Source of the DNA: Aeromonas allosaccharophila
GTDB lineage: Bacteria > Pseudomonadota > Gammaproteobacteria > Enterobacterales > Aeromonadaceae
Direction: 5' to 3'
NCBI RefSeq assembly: GCF_000819685.1
Contig: NZ_CDBR01000082.1
Coordinates: forward strand, 1 to 64,000
DNA: 64,000 nucleotides
The notes under the pieces were generated by a model. It did not search any database. It had not been told where the DNA came from and was given only the letters and a program-made list of their open reading frames with translations. The position numbers and the translations under genes were made by a program. Positions 28,850 through 35,875 of the stretch are shown in pieces; position 1 is the first letter of the stretch; every line of letters begins with the position of its first letter.

Positions 28850-28876
28850 TCGCCCCGTCTTGACGAGACAGGCAAT

Positions 28877-28952
28877 TCCTCCTTAGTTCAGTCGGTAGAA
28901 CGGCGGACTGTTAATCCGTATGTCACTGGTTCAAGTCCAGTAGGAGGAGCCA
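28877..28952 (+). tRNA. tRNA-Asn (anticodon GTT), first copy
   Basis: 76 nt with encoded CCA. Acceptor TCCTCCT pairs with AGGAGGA, anticodon loop CTGTTAA, T arm CTGG-TTCAAGT-CCAG. It lies just outside the pipolin and is intact. Confidence 0.96.
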
Positions 28953-28956
28953 CTTT

Positions 28957-29022
28957 TCCCTCGTAGTTCAGTCGGTAGAACGGCGGACTGTTAATCCGTA
29001 TGTCACAGGTTCAAGTCCTGTC
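28957..29022 (+). pseudogene. tRNA-Asn interrupted by the pipolin (left junction)
   Basis: The first 66 bases equal the intact tRNA-Asn at 42274, ending GTTCAAGTCCTGTC. The acceptor 3' strand and CCA are then replaced by element sequence (TTCGGATTGCG), which cannot pair with TCCCTCG. This marks the left attachment junction. Confidence 0.92.
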
Positions 29023-29038
29023 TTCGGATTGCGAAAAG

Positions 29039-29065
29039 AGCCCAGTTTTCGAACTGGGCTTTTTC
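29039..29065 (+). terminator. Terminator at the left element end
   Basis: AGCCCAGTT, loop TTCG, AACTGGGCT, then TTTTTC. It should stop transcription from the tRNA promoter entering the element, replacing the host terminator now at 42356. Confidence 0.88.
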
Positions 29066-29191
29066 ATATCCATCTCTCTATTGTTTCAAGCTGAGCCAGC
29101 TATCCCTCACCGCTTGCTCTGCCACATTCCCCTCGCAGTGAACGATCCACTCTCCCTGTTATCTCTCAACTCAACTTCGACTACCGATTAC

Positions 29192-29463
29192 TCCGGTCCC
29201 TATCCGGTCAGCTCAGCTGGCGAATGGGTCACGATCTAGCCCAAACCAGAAGCCATCCCCTCCCCTGGCGTAAATACCCCCAGAAAAAACCTCCGGTCAC
29301 AGCTTCCGGTCTTTCTGCTGGGAGACCATGGGAATGCTCAGACCGGAGCTGGTTGCACTGGCGTGGAGATAACACAGATTGAAAGATGGAGGCGCTCACG
29401 AAGGGCAAGGGAGGAGGAATGGTTAGTGGGCAAGACCGGAGAGTTTCTGGGGCATATCCGGTC
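29192..29463. repeat. Cluster of seven TCCGGTC motifs
   Basis: TCCGGTC begins at 29192, 29203, 29292, 29305 and 29457; the reverse GACCGGA begins at 29341 and 29434. Pairs are spaced 11 or 13 bases. Two more copies, again 11 apart, lie before the integrase gene (35702, 35713). They are candidates for recombinase arm sites or an element-specific regulator. Confidence 0.8.
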
Positions 29464-29499
29464 TTTTGGGCTGTAGCTGAGTTTGCCAGGAGTTGTGCA

Positions 29500-29557
29500 A
29501 AGTCGCGTCGATGCCGACGAGGTGACGGGTCGTCACGCCGACACGACCGTCGATATC
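29500..29557. repeat. CGTCGATGCCGACG palindrome, copy A
   Basis: AAGTCGCGTCGATGCCGACGA (partly quoted) followed by GTGAC-GGGTC-GTCAC. It shares its core with copies at 30853 and 35603. Confidence 0.6.
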
Positions 29558-29742
29558 ATCTTTAAAACACTTGTCAACATCTCACGGTCTATCGTCCGCA
29601 AGCGATCTCAACAGCCATAAATTCACATTTCATTGAATTTCAACATATAACTCAATAGAATAACGACTAAAATTCTAAGTTAGACATTAAATTTCAAAAA
29701 AACTATTTTCTAAAATTAGAATCCCTTGGCAAGAGGCAAATA

Positions 29743-30771
29743 ATGAAGTGGATTATTCCTGAGCACTCTAAAAAAAGAGTAAAGAAAGCTGGTGAGCTAT
29801 TAGCAAGCGAAAATCAAGATCAAAATGATATTGATGAGGCTATGGATGTTCTTTCTAACTGGCGGTCAATACATGCGTATCCAATGCATGCCATGCTAAT
29901 TTGGTTAAGAAAAAAAGTATCAGATATAGATACTAATGGAATCGTAGTTCAGCGCCTAAAACGCACTCCTTCAATATTGGGGAAGTTAAAACGCTTTGGA
30001 CAAATGAAATTACATAGAATGCAAGATATTGGTGGTCTACGTGCAGTTATGAGCAATGTAACTCTTGTTGAAACACTACACTCGCATCTCATATCAGGCC
30101 GCTCCAGACATACGCTACACAAGATTGATAACTACATTGAAAACCCCAAGGAATCAGGATATAGGGGGATACATATAGTCTACAAATACAATGGAGCGAA
30201 AGAGGAATACAAAGATCTTTTTGTCGAAATTCAACTAAGATCCAAAATTCAACACTCTTGGGCAACTGCGGTAGAGATCATTGATACCTTCACCAATCAG
30301 GCTCTCAAAGCAAGCCATGGTGAGGATAAATGGTTACAGTTTTTCAAATGTGCCAGTGCTGAATTTTCAAAGCTTGAAAAAAGGCCCATTGGGGAACATC
30401 TTAAAGATGTTAATACACTAGAATTTACTAAACTTTTAGTAAAAGAACTTGGTGTAATTGAAAAGTTAAATGCTTTTGCACTTTCATCGAATACTATAGC
30501 TAAGAAACAAATCAACAAGTCAGACTATTTTATTCTTGAGCTAATAGAAAATGCGAGTATGGTTCGGATACATCAATATCCACAAAACCAGCTAAAAGAA
30601 GCGACGGAGAACTATCTTAAACTGGAGAAAAAAGCAGCTGAAAACAGTAACTATGATGCAGTTCTTGTATCTGCAAACTCAATTGCTAACCTCAAAAAGG
30701 CATATCCCAACTACTTTGCCGACTCCAAAGATTTTCTTAAAAACTTGCGTAAAATATGCGACATCAAATGA
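29743..30771 (+). CDS. RelA/SpoT-domain nucleotidyltransferase, ToxSAS-like
   Basis: Predicted pyrophosphate-transfer enzyme acting on nucleotides or on tRNA 3' ends. The synthetase core runs about 65-200: RLKR (71-74), HRMQDIGGLR with catalytic Asp 95, GYRGIH with Tyr 140 for base stacking, and FVEIQLR with catalytic Glu 162. There is no hydrolase domain. The C-terminal 140 residues are of unknown kind and could be a built-in antitoxin, as in fused CapRel proteins, or a sensor. AT-rich and alone on its strand between two palindromic repeats. No separate antitoxin gene is seen beside it. Enzyme class is well supported; a toxin or phage-defence role is inference. Confidence 0.75.
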   Translation: MKWIIPEHSKKRVKKAGELLASENQDQNDIDEAMDVLSNWRSIHAYPMHAMLIWLRKKVSDIDTNGIVVQRLKRTPSILGKLKRFGQMKLHRMQDIGGLRAVMSNVTLVETLHSHLISGRSRHTLHKIDNYIENPKESGYRGIHIVYKYNGAKEEYKDLFVEIQLRSKIQHSWATAVEIIDTFTNQALKASHGEDKWLQFFKCASAEFSKLEKRPIGEHLKDVNTLEFTKLLVKELGVIEKLNAFALSSNTIAKKQINKSDYFILELIENASMVRIHQYPQNQLKEATENYLKLEKKAAENSNYDAVLVSANSIANLKKAYPNYFADSKDFLKNLRKICDIK

Positions 30772-30852
30772 TCAATGGCACCTCATTTTAGATTAACGAA
30801 GATTAGCCATATACAATATTTGCGACCTAACGCTATTTAGCCTACGGTCGCA

Positions 30853-30900
30853 CGAAGTCCCGTCGATGCCGACGAAGCGTCATGCCGACGCCATCGTCGG
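30853..30900. repeat. CGTCGATGCCGACG palindrome, copy B
   Basis: Nested hairpin: CCGACGA (30869-30875) pairs with TCGTCGG (30894-30900), and inside GCGTC (30877-30881) pairs with GACGC (30887-30891). It follows the RelA/SpoT-like gene and could also end its transcript. Confidence 0.6.
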
Positions 30901-31016
30901 TAACTTCCACGGAAGATATTACCGCTGACACTTGGCCCTTTCTTGCTAAACCGCCGACTCTCGGGGCAGAACAGAAATAGCTTCATGGTATGTTTGTTTT
31001 TACTGCATATGAAATT

Positions 31017-31904
31017 TCAAATTTCAAATTCCTTTAGTGGCTTACCTTTTGCAACTGCTTTCGCAATCACAGAAGGCATTCTTCCTCGCCCAGTCCATAT
31101 TTTTTCCACTCCATTAATCTCATAACGATACTTGATTGAATGTATTGCAGTTTTTTCATTTTTTATTAAATTCGCGCCCACATAATTATTTAAGCCAACG
31201 GGCTTGGATTTATTTTTCGATCGTGACACTCTCTTGGCATTAATCTCCTGAGGGGGGGGGGTAGCTATATCATTAGAATGAGAATTAGTTAAATGTTTAT
31301 ATTTAAGCTCTTCCCATGCAATTAAAAATGCATGTTCTTTTTTGTTTGCAGGTCCATCAGAATAAATGATCATTGCTATGATCTCATCGTAGATATCAAT
31401 ATTGACACCTGATTTTATAGCAATTTTCATAGCCTCCCTTATATTTAAGGGGCTGCAATATAATTCATCAATCCTGTTTTTAATGTGCGTAGGCAGATTA
31501 TTACCAGAAATACCAACAATGAAAAGGTCTATGTTATTTCGATCTTCAGATGATATCGGTCCATCACAGTTTGCAGCTGAAATAGCTACAGCATTCATGG
31601 CTATGATTGTTTCAAACAATCTATCACTACCTTTCAATGACTGAAAAGAATTGTACAAACGTAGCTCTAACTCTTTAAATTTCACTGCATATTCAATTTT
31701 AACATCCGATTCACCTTGATCATACCCTTCTTGTCGTATTTTATTCTCCCTTCTCTTTTGAACTTCACGTTCAAGAAGGAATCCTACTGGTACTCCTACA
31801 GGCCTGGGCATAATCGCTCTTCTAATCCGCCCCTGAAGAGAATCTTCCAATAATTTTTCAGCACTATCCTCAAAATATTCAGTGATTTTATCAAAGAATG
31901 ACAT
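31017..31904 (-). CDS. TerB-like domain fused to an H-NS-type DNA-binding tail
   Basis: 295 residues in three parts. Residues 1-90 are charged and helical. Residues 95-200 look like a TerB domain, with DGPISSED (114-121) and a second acidic helix around YSDGPANKKE (181-190). Residues 262-293 match the C-terminal DNA-binding motif of H-NS: WTGRGRMPSVIAKAV, where H-NS has WTGQGRTP. A linker with Pro 216-218 is coded by ten consecutive C (31252-31261 as G). Gain or loss of one C stops translation before the DNA-binding tail. It follows the membrane HNH-like gene on the same strand after 54 bases, so the two are probably one operon. Function unknown. Confidence 0.7.
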   Translation of the reverse strand: MSFFDKITEYFEDSAEKLLEDSLQGRIRRAIMPRPVGVPVGFLLEREVQKRRENKIRQEGYDQGESDVKIEYAVKFKELELRLYNSFQSLKGSDRLFETIIAMNAVAISAANCDGPISSEDRNNIDLFIVGISGNNLPTHIKNRIDELYCSPLNIREAMKIAIKSGVNIDIYDEIIAMIIYSDGPANKKEHAFLIAWEELKYKHLTNSHSNDIATPPPQEINAKRVSRSKNKSKPVGLNNYVGANLIKNEKTAIHSIKYRYEINGVEKIWTGRGRMPSVIAKAVAKGKPLKEFEI

Positions 31905-31958
31905 ACTGCCCCCTGTAAAATATAACGCCTAATGTTATTTAAGCCATAAAAACATGAC

Positions 31959-33611
31959 TTATCTGCCTAAAAGTTCATCGATGTTATCAGCCAAGGCAGT
32001 GCAGTTCTCAAGCGATGACACTATATTTTTATCCAGCATCGCCACAACAAATATGTCACGAGCTTCTTTCACTACGCCAAAAAAATCCATTTTATCTATT
32101 AAATAACAAACTAGAGATGCTGATATACCTGTTATAGCCCCGACAATGATAGTCGTAAAAATAGGGATAACTGGAGCTAAGAAAGGAATACTAGCAATCA
32201 AATTTTTTTCTACTATTTCTTCTAGCGCTATGCCACCGACCATAATAACACCAGATGCGATCAACTTTATACATTCGTGCGCAGCCTGTGTGTGTGATTG
32301 ACCTTCAGGTGGAAAAAAAATAATTTTCAGCGCGTTAAGAAGAGAAAACACACCCTCACGAATCATCCTAACCAGTCGCTTGCTGGTAGTGGCAAAAACA
32401 TTTATTAGCACAGTTACAATATTTGAAATAAAACCAGAAACAAAACCATCTTTAAAAGCAGCAAGAGCATCTTTCCATTTTAAGGTAACTCTCTTAGATA
32501 CTCGAAATAATCTATCCTTGATGTCCTCAAATATCGCTCTATTTTCCTTCCCGTTTTTAACAGCATCTCTTATTTCATCCATTGATGCAGTAAAAAGTTC
32601 GGCTAATAATAAACCTAGCGCTTGCTGAAGCCCCATTTTCACGCCTTCATGCGTACTAGTCTCCGAGATATTTTTACGAAAATCATTCCCATGATAATAA
32701 GTGCTGTTAACTATTTTATCTTGTGCAGATTGAGCCAATTCACCTTTAGCTCTTACAGCATCATGGTCAACAGCCTCAAGTTTTATTAGCTTATTTAACT
32801 CTTTCTTTTCTTTATTAGTAAAATGTTTTTTTTGATGTAAATCAGATATTCTTTTCTTGCGAGATGACGCCGTATTTTCTAGATAATTTACAAATTCAGC
32901 TGGGGACTTTTGTTTTTTAGCACGATTAACTGAAGCCGCCGTGGGCATCAAATTTTCATCAATATTGCTCAATACATCAGTACTTACACCCGATAATACT
33001 CTACCAGGATCATCATGAGTTTTTTTTGCTGATATTACATGATCAAGATCCATTTTTTGATCAAAATAAATCCTTTCTTTAATGTACGCATCTTCAACAC
33101 CAACAGTATTTTTGTTAACCGTATGTCGTTTGTTATGTGCAATATAGTTTGAATTCCTGTGTACGACGTTACTTATAGTATTATCATATTCACCACGCAT
33201 TTTATATGATGCTTTCGAACCTTCAGTTGCATATATATGCTTGCGAGCATTATGAATTGTATCAACATTACCACCGACTTTATCATAACTCCCAACCAGC
33301 TTCCCGATGCCAAGGGGACCAACGATTGATTGGATCACCTCACAACGTAGCTTGCCAAACAGTTGGTCTAATCCAGCCTGATTAAACATATCATGAAGCT
33401 CCTCTAACAACGCCTGTACAGCAAGAGGATCAGCCTGAATAGGTGAGTGCATGTTACCTGCATAATATACTGAGGCAACTCTTTCTCCATCAATCTTCAC
33501 ATTTAAAATGTCATCAACACCTTCTTTGGAAGGTGTTTTATTTAAATCAGAAGTGTTCCTTATTTTAGAACGTAATATTTGTTGTTTTCTAAATCGCTCA
33601 ACACTGTCCAT
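31959..33611 (-). CDS. Membrane protein with HNH-like motif, unknown function
   Basis: 550 residues, no family I can name with confidence. DLDHVISAKKTHDDPGR (188-204) followed by ENLMPTAASVNRAKKQKS (219-236) fits the DH...N...NxxK pattern of HNH nucleases. A lysine-rich, coiled-coil-like stretch follows (240-300). The C-terminal third has three likely membrane segments (about 390-408, 450-468, 472-505). It may be a membrane-bound nuclease released or triggered by its TerB/H-NS partner, but that is inference. AT-rich, like its neighbours. Confidence 0.6.
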   Translation of the reverse strand: MDSVERFRKQQILRSKIRNTSDLNKTPSKEGVDDILNVKIDGERVASVYYAGNMHSPIQADPLAVQALLEELHDMFNQAGLDQLFGKLRCEVIQSIVGPLGIGKLVGSYDKVGGNVDTIHNARKHIYATEGSKASYKMRGEYDNTISNVVHRNSNYIAHNKRHTVNKNTVGVEDAYIKERIYFDQKMDLDHVISAKKTHDDPGRVLSGVSTDVLSNIDENLMPTAASVNRAKKQKSPAEFVNYLENTASSRKKRISDLHQKKHFTNKEKKELNKLIKLEAVDHDAVRAKGELAQSAQDKIVNSTYYHGNDFRKNISETSTHEGVKMGLQQALGLLLAELFTASMDEIRDAVKNGKENRAIFEDIKDRLFRVSKRVTLKWKDALAAFKDGFVSGFISNIVTVLINVFATTSKRLVRMIREGVFSLLNALKIIFFPPEGQSHTQAAHECIKLIASGVIMVGGIALEEIVEKNLIASIPFLAPVIPIFTTIIVGAITGISASLVCYLIDKMDFFGVVKEARDIFVVAMLDKNIVSSLENCTALADNIDELLGR

Positions 33612-33739
33612 TAAACAGCCTACCTTATGTACTCATAGTACATTGAAAAATATACTGACTTAACTTTACATCAAAAACCTCATCCGAGTCCATTAAGCTT
33701 TCAAACATATATTATTTTCATGTTATCCAGCACTTCAGT

Positions 33740-33767
33740 GCCCTGAGCTAACCACTCAGGGCCTTTT
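33740..33767 (+). terminator. Terminator or attenuator before the 33.8 kb cluster
   Basis: GCCCTGAG (33740-33747), 7-nt loop, CTCAGGGC (33755-33762), then CTTTTCG. No plus-strand gene lies before it, and the next start codon is 27 bases on. It would suit attenuation of the downstream four genes. Confidence 0.65.
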
Positions 33768-33793
33768 CGTATCCACTATTCAAAGGAAAAAAC

Positions 33794-34012
33794 ATGGTTA
33801 TCCGTCACATTTTGCGCAAACAAGTAGCCACGATCAGCATCAAGCCTATGAGAGACGGCAGTTTTGATTTCACGGTAAAGGGCAGCACCAAGGGGGCGAT
33901 CAAAGGCGCTATCACCGGTGCCGGTATCGGTGCCAGAGGCGGTATCCCAGGAGCCGTCGCTGGCACCATCATCGGCGGCACGATCGGCTATATCACTGGG
34001 CAAGCGGACTGA
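33794..34012 (+). CDS. Small glycine-zipper membrane protein
   Basis: 72 residues. The first 30 are basic; residues 31-70 are a run of GxxxG repeats (KGAIKGAITGAGIGARGG) able to span a membrane or oligomerise. CAAAGGAA lies before the ATG. First of four close plus-strand genes. It could be a pore-forming toxin, holin-like protein or anchor; nothing in the sequence decides. Confidence 0.65.
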   Translation: MVIRHILRKQVATISIKPMRDGSFDFTVKGSTKGAIKGAITGAGIGARGGIPGAVAGTIIGGTIGYITGQAD

Positions 34013-34023
34013 GGGAGATAGCC

Positions 34024-34548
34024 ATGGATGAGTTCATTCAAGAAGGGAAATACGCATCCCACGAAACGCTCAAGGGGTACGCCTACAGCTGGCAGACGTT
34101 GAGCTTGTTGATGCAAGAGGTCATCACAAACGGTATGTATGTTCCTGAGTTCCTGCCAGAGGAAAATCAGCCTGTGCTGCTGGTCGTGATCAAAGAGGCG
34201 ACCGTGCTCAAGGCCAAGTCCCTGCACAGCGAAGCGCCCGAAGTATTGATCTCGATAGCATCCCACACTGGTGAGTCAGTCCGGGATGACGACAACGGTT
34301 ACTACGCTGACTACTGGCGGCTAGCGGCGGGAACTATCAAGCTGATCGACTGTGCTGAAGATGCCGTGTTCTGGCTGCCTCTCCCAGCTGTCGAAGCATG
34401 GGAGGCATATCGCTTCTCTGGCTATGGCTCACCGTTTGATGCCTTGTCTGCACCACTCCCTGTATTTCTGCATCTGGCCTTTGCTCTCAAGCCAGATCAA
34501 ACCTCGCCTGATTTGGGCACCACTATCTACCTGAAATCCACTATCTGA
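34024..34548 (+). CDS. Hypothetical protein of the pipolin cluster
   Basis: 174 residues, mildly acidic, no signal or membrane segment, no family recognised. It starts 11 bases after the glycine-zipper gene with GGGAG before the ATG, so it is probably co-transcribed and perhaps co-functional with it. Confidence 0.7.
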   Translation: MDEFIQEGKYASHETLKGYAYSWQTLSLLMQEVITNGMYVPEFLPEENQPVLLVVIKEATVLKAKSLHSEAPEVLISIASHTGESVRDDDNGYYADYWRLAAGTIKLIDCAEDAVFWLPLPAVEAWEAYRFSGYGSPFDALSAPLPVFLHLAFALKPDQTSPDLGTTIYLKSTI

Positions 34549-34569
34549 CTATCTCGAAGGATGCTAAGC

Positions 34570-35067
34570 ATGAATACCAAAACCGATAAGCAAGCAGCCA
34601 AACAGCAAGTAAATACGACTGCTACAGCCAAGTTTGATGGCATACAAGTATCACCAGCCAAAGTGGTCTTGGTCAGTGGCGTAGCCACCCTGCTCTCGCC
34701 AGGCTCAACTACCACCGTGGGCTATGAGATTGGCCATGAACCCGAACAGGATGAACTGTTGATCCGTCTGACCGGTAGCAGCGGTGGAGGTCTCTGTTCC
34801 AAGGAGTGGTTCGGTCTGGCACAAGTCGTCGTTCTGCTAAACGAGCAACAGCCGGATAAGGCATTTACCTCCGGCCTGTTCAAGGTGATCTGGCACTTCA
34901 AAGGCAGCAGCAATAACGCGGGGTTCTTGGCTGCTGTGCTGCGCCATCTGGAGTTGACCAAGGCAGCACCGGACGTCCGGTTCGGCCATCTGATCACGGG
35001 CAAGCATACCGAGTGGTTCGATAGCCTGAAGGCCAAACTCCCAGAAGCGACCAACGCAGCCCAGTAA
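34570..35067 (+). CDS. Hypothetical protein of the pipolin cluster
   Basis: 165 residues, not recognised. I prefer ATG 34570 because AAGGA lies eight bases before it; the ATG at 34561 directly abuts that ribosome site. A Lys/Gln/Thr-rich N-terminus is followed by a compact domain (QVSPAKVVLVSGVATLLSPG...). Third gene of the cluster, 21 bases after the second. Confidence 0.68.
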   Translation: MNTKTDKQAAKQQVNTTATAKFDGIQVSPAKVVLVSGVATLLSPGSTTTVGYEIGHEPEQDELLIRLTGSSGGGLCSKEWFGLAQVVVLLNEQQPDKAFTSGLFKVIWHFKGSSNNAGFLAAVLRHLELTKAAPDVRFGHLITGKHTEWFDSLKAKLPEATNAAQ

Positions 35068-35125
35068 CCGTTCCAGCCTCCTACTCTCCCCTACCCCTTT
35101 ACTCAACCTCAACGAGAACCAAGAT

Positions 35126-35572
35126 ATGAAACCTACCCTCGTTATCACGGGCTTGCCTGTGAGGATAAGTCACGACCTGCAAACGCTACTGGAGCAGGCC
35201 ATCAGCTCGGCGCTGGAGGATTTCCCTGATGAAATCCCAGATGGTCCAACACCAGCAGCCCTGACCCTCAACTATCGAGACCCAGACTACAGTGCCACCA
35301 CAGGTGGTTATCACCCTGTCGAGATCCGCCTAGAACGCTGGGATGACGGCTGGCATCTGCGCTATGTCACTGACTTTGCCTATGTGGGCCAAGGCTGGTG
35401 CACTGAGTTGGCCAAGGAGTTGGATTTCGATTTCAGCATGGGTGAGTACACCCACTCGTTGATGGGGAAAATGTCACTGGCAGAGGTGCATGAGTGGTTT
35501 GAGCTCTGGCAGCTTAACTTTTGCTGCTATGCCCAGATGGATGTTTTCACCCTGACGGTGACACCTGACTGA
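35126..35572 (+). CDS. Hypothetical acidic protein of the pipolin cluster
   Basis: 148 residues, strongly acidic, aromatic-rich (YHPVEIRLERWDDGWHLRYV). Such proteins are often inhibitors or immunity partners, but no family is recognised. Last gene of the four, followed by a palindrome and a terminator. Confidence 0.68.
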   Translation: MKPTLVITGLPVRISHDLQTLLEQAISSALEDFPDEIPDGPTPAALTLNYRDPDYSATTGGYHPVEIRLERWDDGWHLRYVTDFAYVGQGWCTELAKELDFDFSMGEYTHSLMGKMSLAEVHEWFELWQLNFCCYAQMDVFTLTVTPD

Positions 35573-35602
35573 TCCAGTTCAGGCAAAAAGCTGAAAAGTC
35601 GT

Positions 35603-35663
35603 GTCGGTGGCGACGGAGCGTCGGGAACCGTTTAGGTCAATCCGTCAGCTCGTCGCCACCGAC
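35603..35663. repeat. Palindrome copy C, 13-bp arms
   Basis: GTCGGTGGCGACG (35603-35615) pairs perfectly with 35651-35663 around 35 bases. Its left arm resembles the core of copies A and B. Confidence 0.75.
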
Positions 35664-35701
35664 GGCAAATCTCTACGCTTGACGAATTTTTCCGCCCAGA
35701 A

Positions 35702-35719
35702 GACCGGATATCGACCGGA
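35702..35719. repeat. Two GACCGGA motifs before the integrase
   Basis: Copies at 35702-35708 and 35713-35719, spaced 11 bases like pairs in the left-end cluster. Sharing of the motif by the element end and the integrase promoter suggests one binding protein. Confidence 0.75.
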
Positions 35720-35792
35720 AGTAGGCCAAGCCCTGTTCCACCTCTGGCCTAAGACCAGCATTAGGCTCAGCCAATCCCCAATCTCACCCCGG

Positions 35793-35827
35793 CAGCACAA
35801 GGAATTGACATCCCTGTGCTGTTTTTT
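35793..35827 (+). terminator. Terminator between the four-gene cluster and int
   Basis: CAGCACAAGGA (35793-35803) pairs with 35811-35821 with one mismatch, followed by six T. Confidence 0.82.
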
Positions 35828-35875
35828 CTTGGGCAAGCCAACCCACCCCACTCATCAAATGACAGGAGACTGACG

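Larger units (their letters stand above)
29066..29742. other. Left non-coding region of the pipolin
   Basis: About 680 bases with no credible gene. It contains seven copies of TCCGGTC/GACCGGA (29192-29463) and a CGTCG-rich palindrome (29500-29557), then turns AT-rich before the RelA/SpoT-like gene. Confidence 0.7.
35573..35875. other. Control region before the integrase
   Basis: About 300 bases with a 13-bp inverted repeat, two GACCGGA motifs and a terminator; the integrase start is 49 bases beyond the last T. No gene seen. Confidence 0.7.

Noticed and set aside
28536..28886. 116-codon frame before tRNA-Asn
   Set aside because: Runs through the tRNA promoter into the tRNA and has no family likeness.
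29000..29239. 79-codon frame at the left element end
   Set aside because: Begins inside the tRNA remnant and terminator and contains repeated motifs; non-coding is more likely.
29743..30771. Housekeeping stringent-response RelA or SpoT
   Set aside because: Too short, no hydrolase, TGS or ACT domain, and located in a mobile element.
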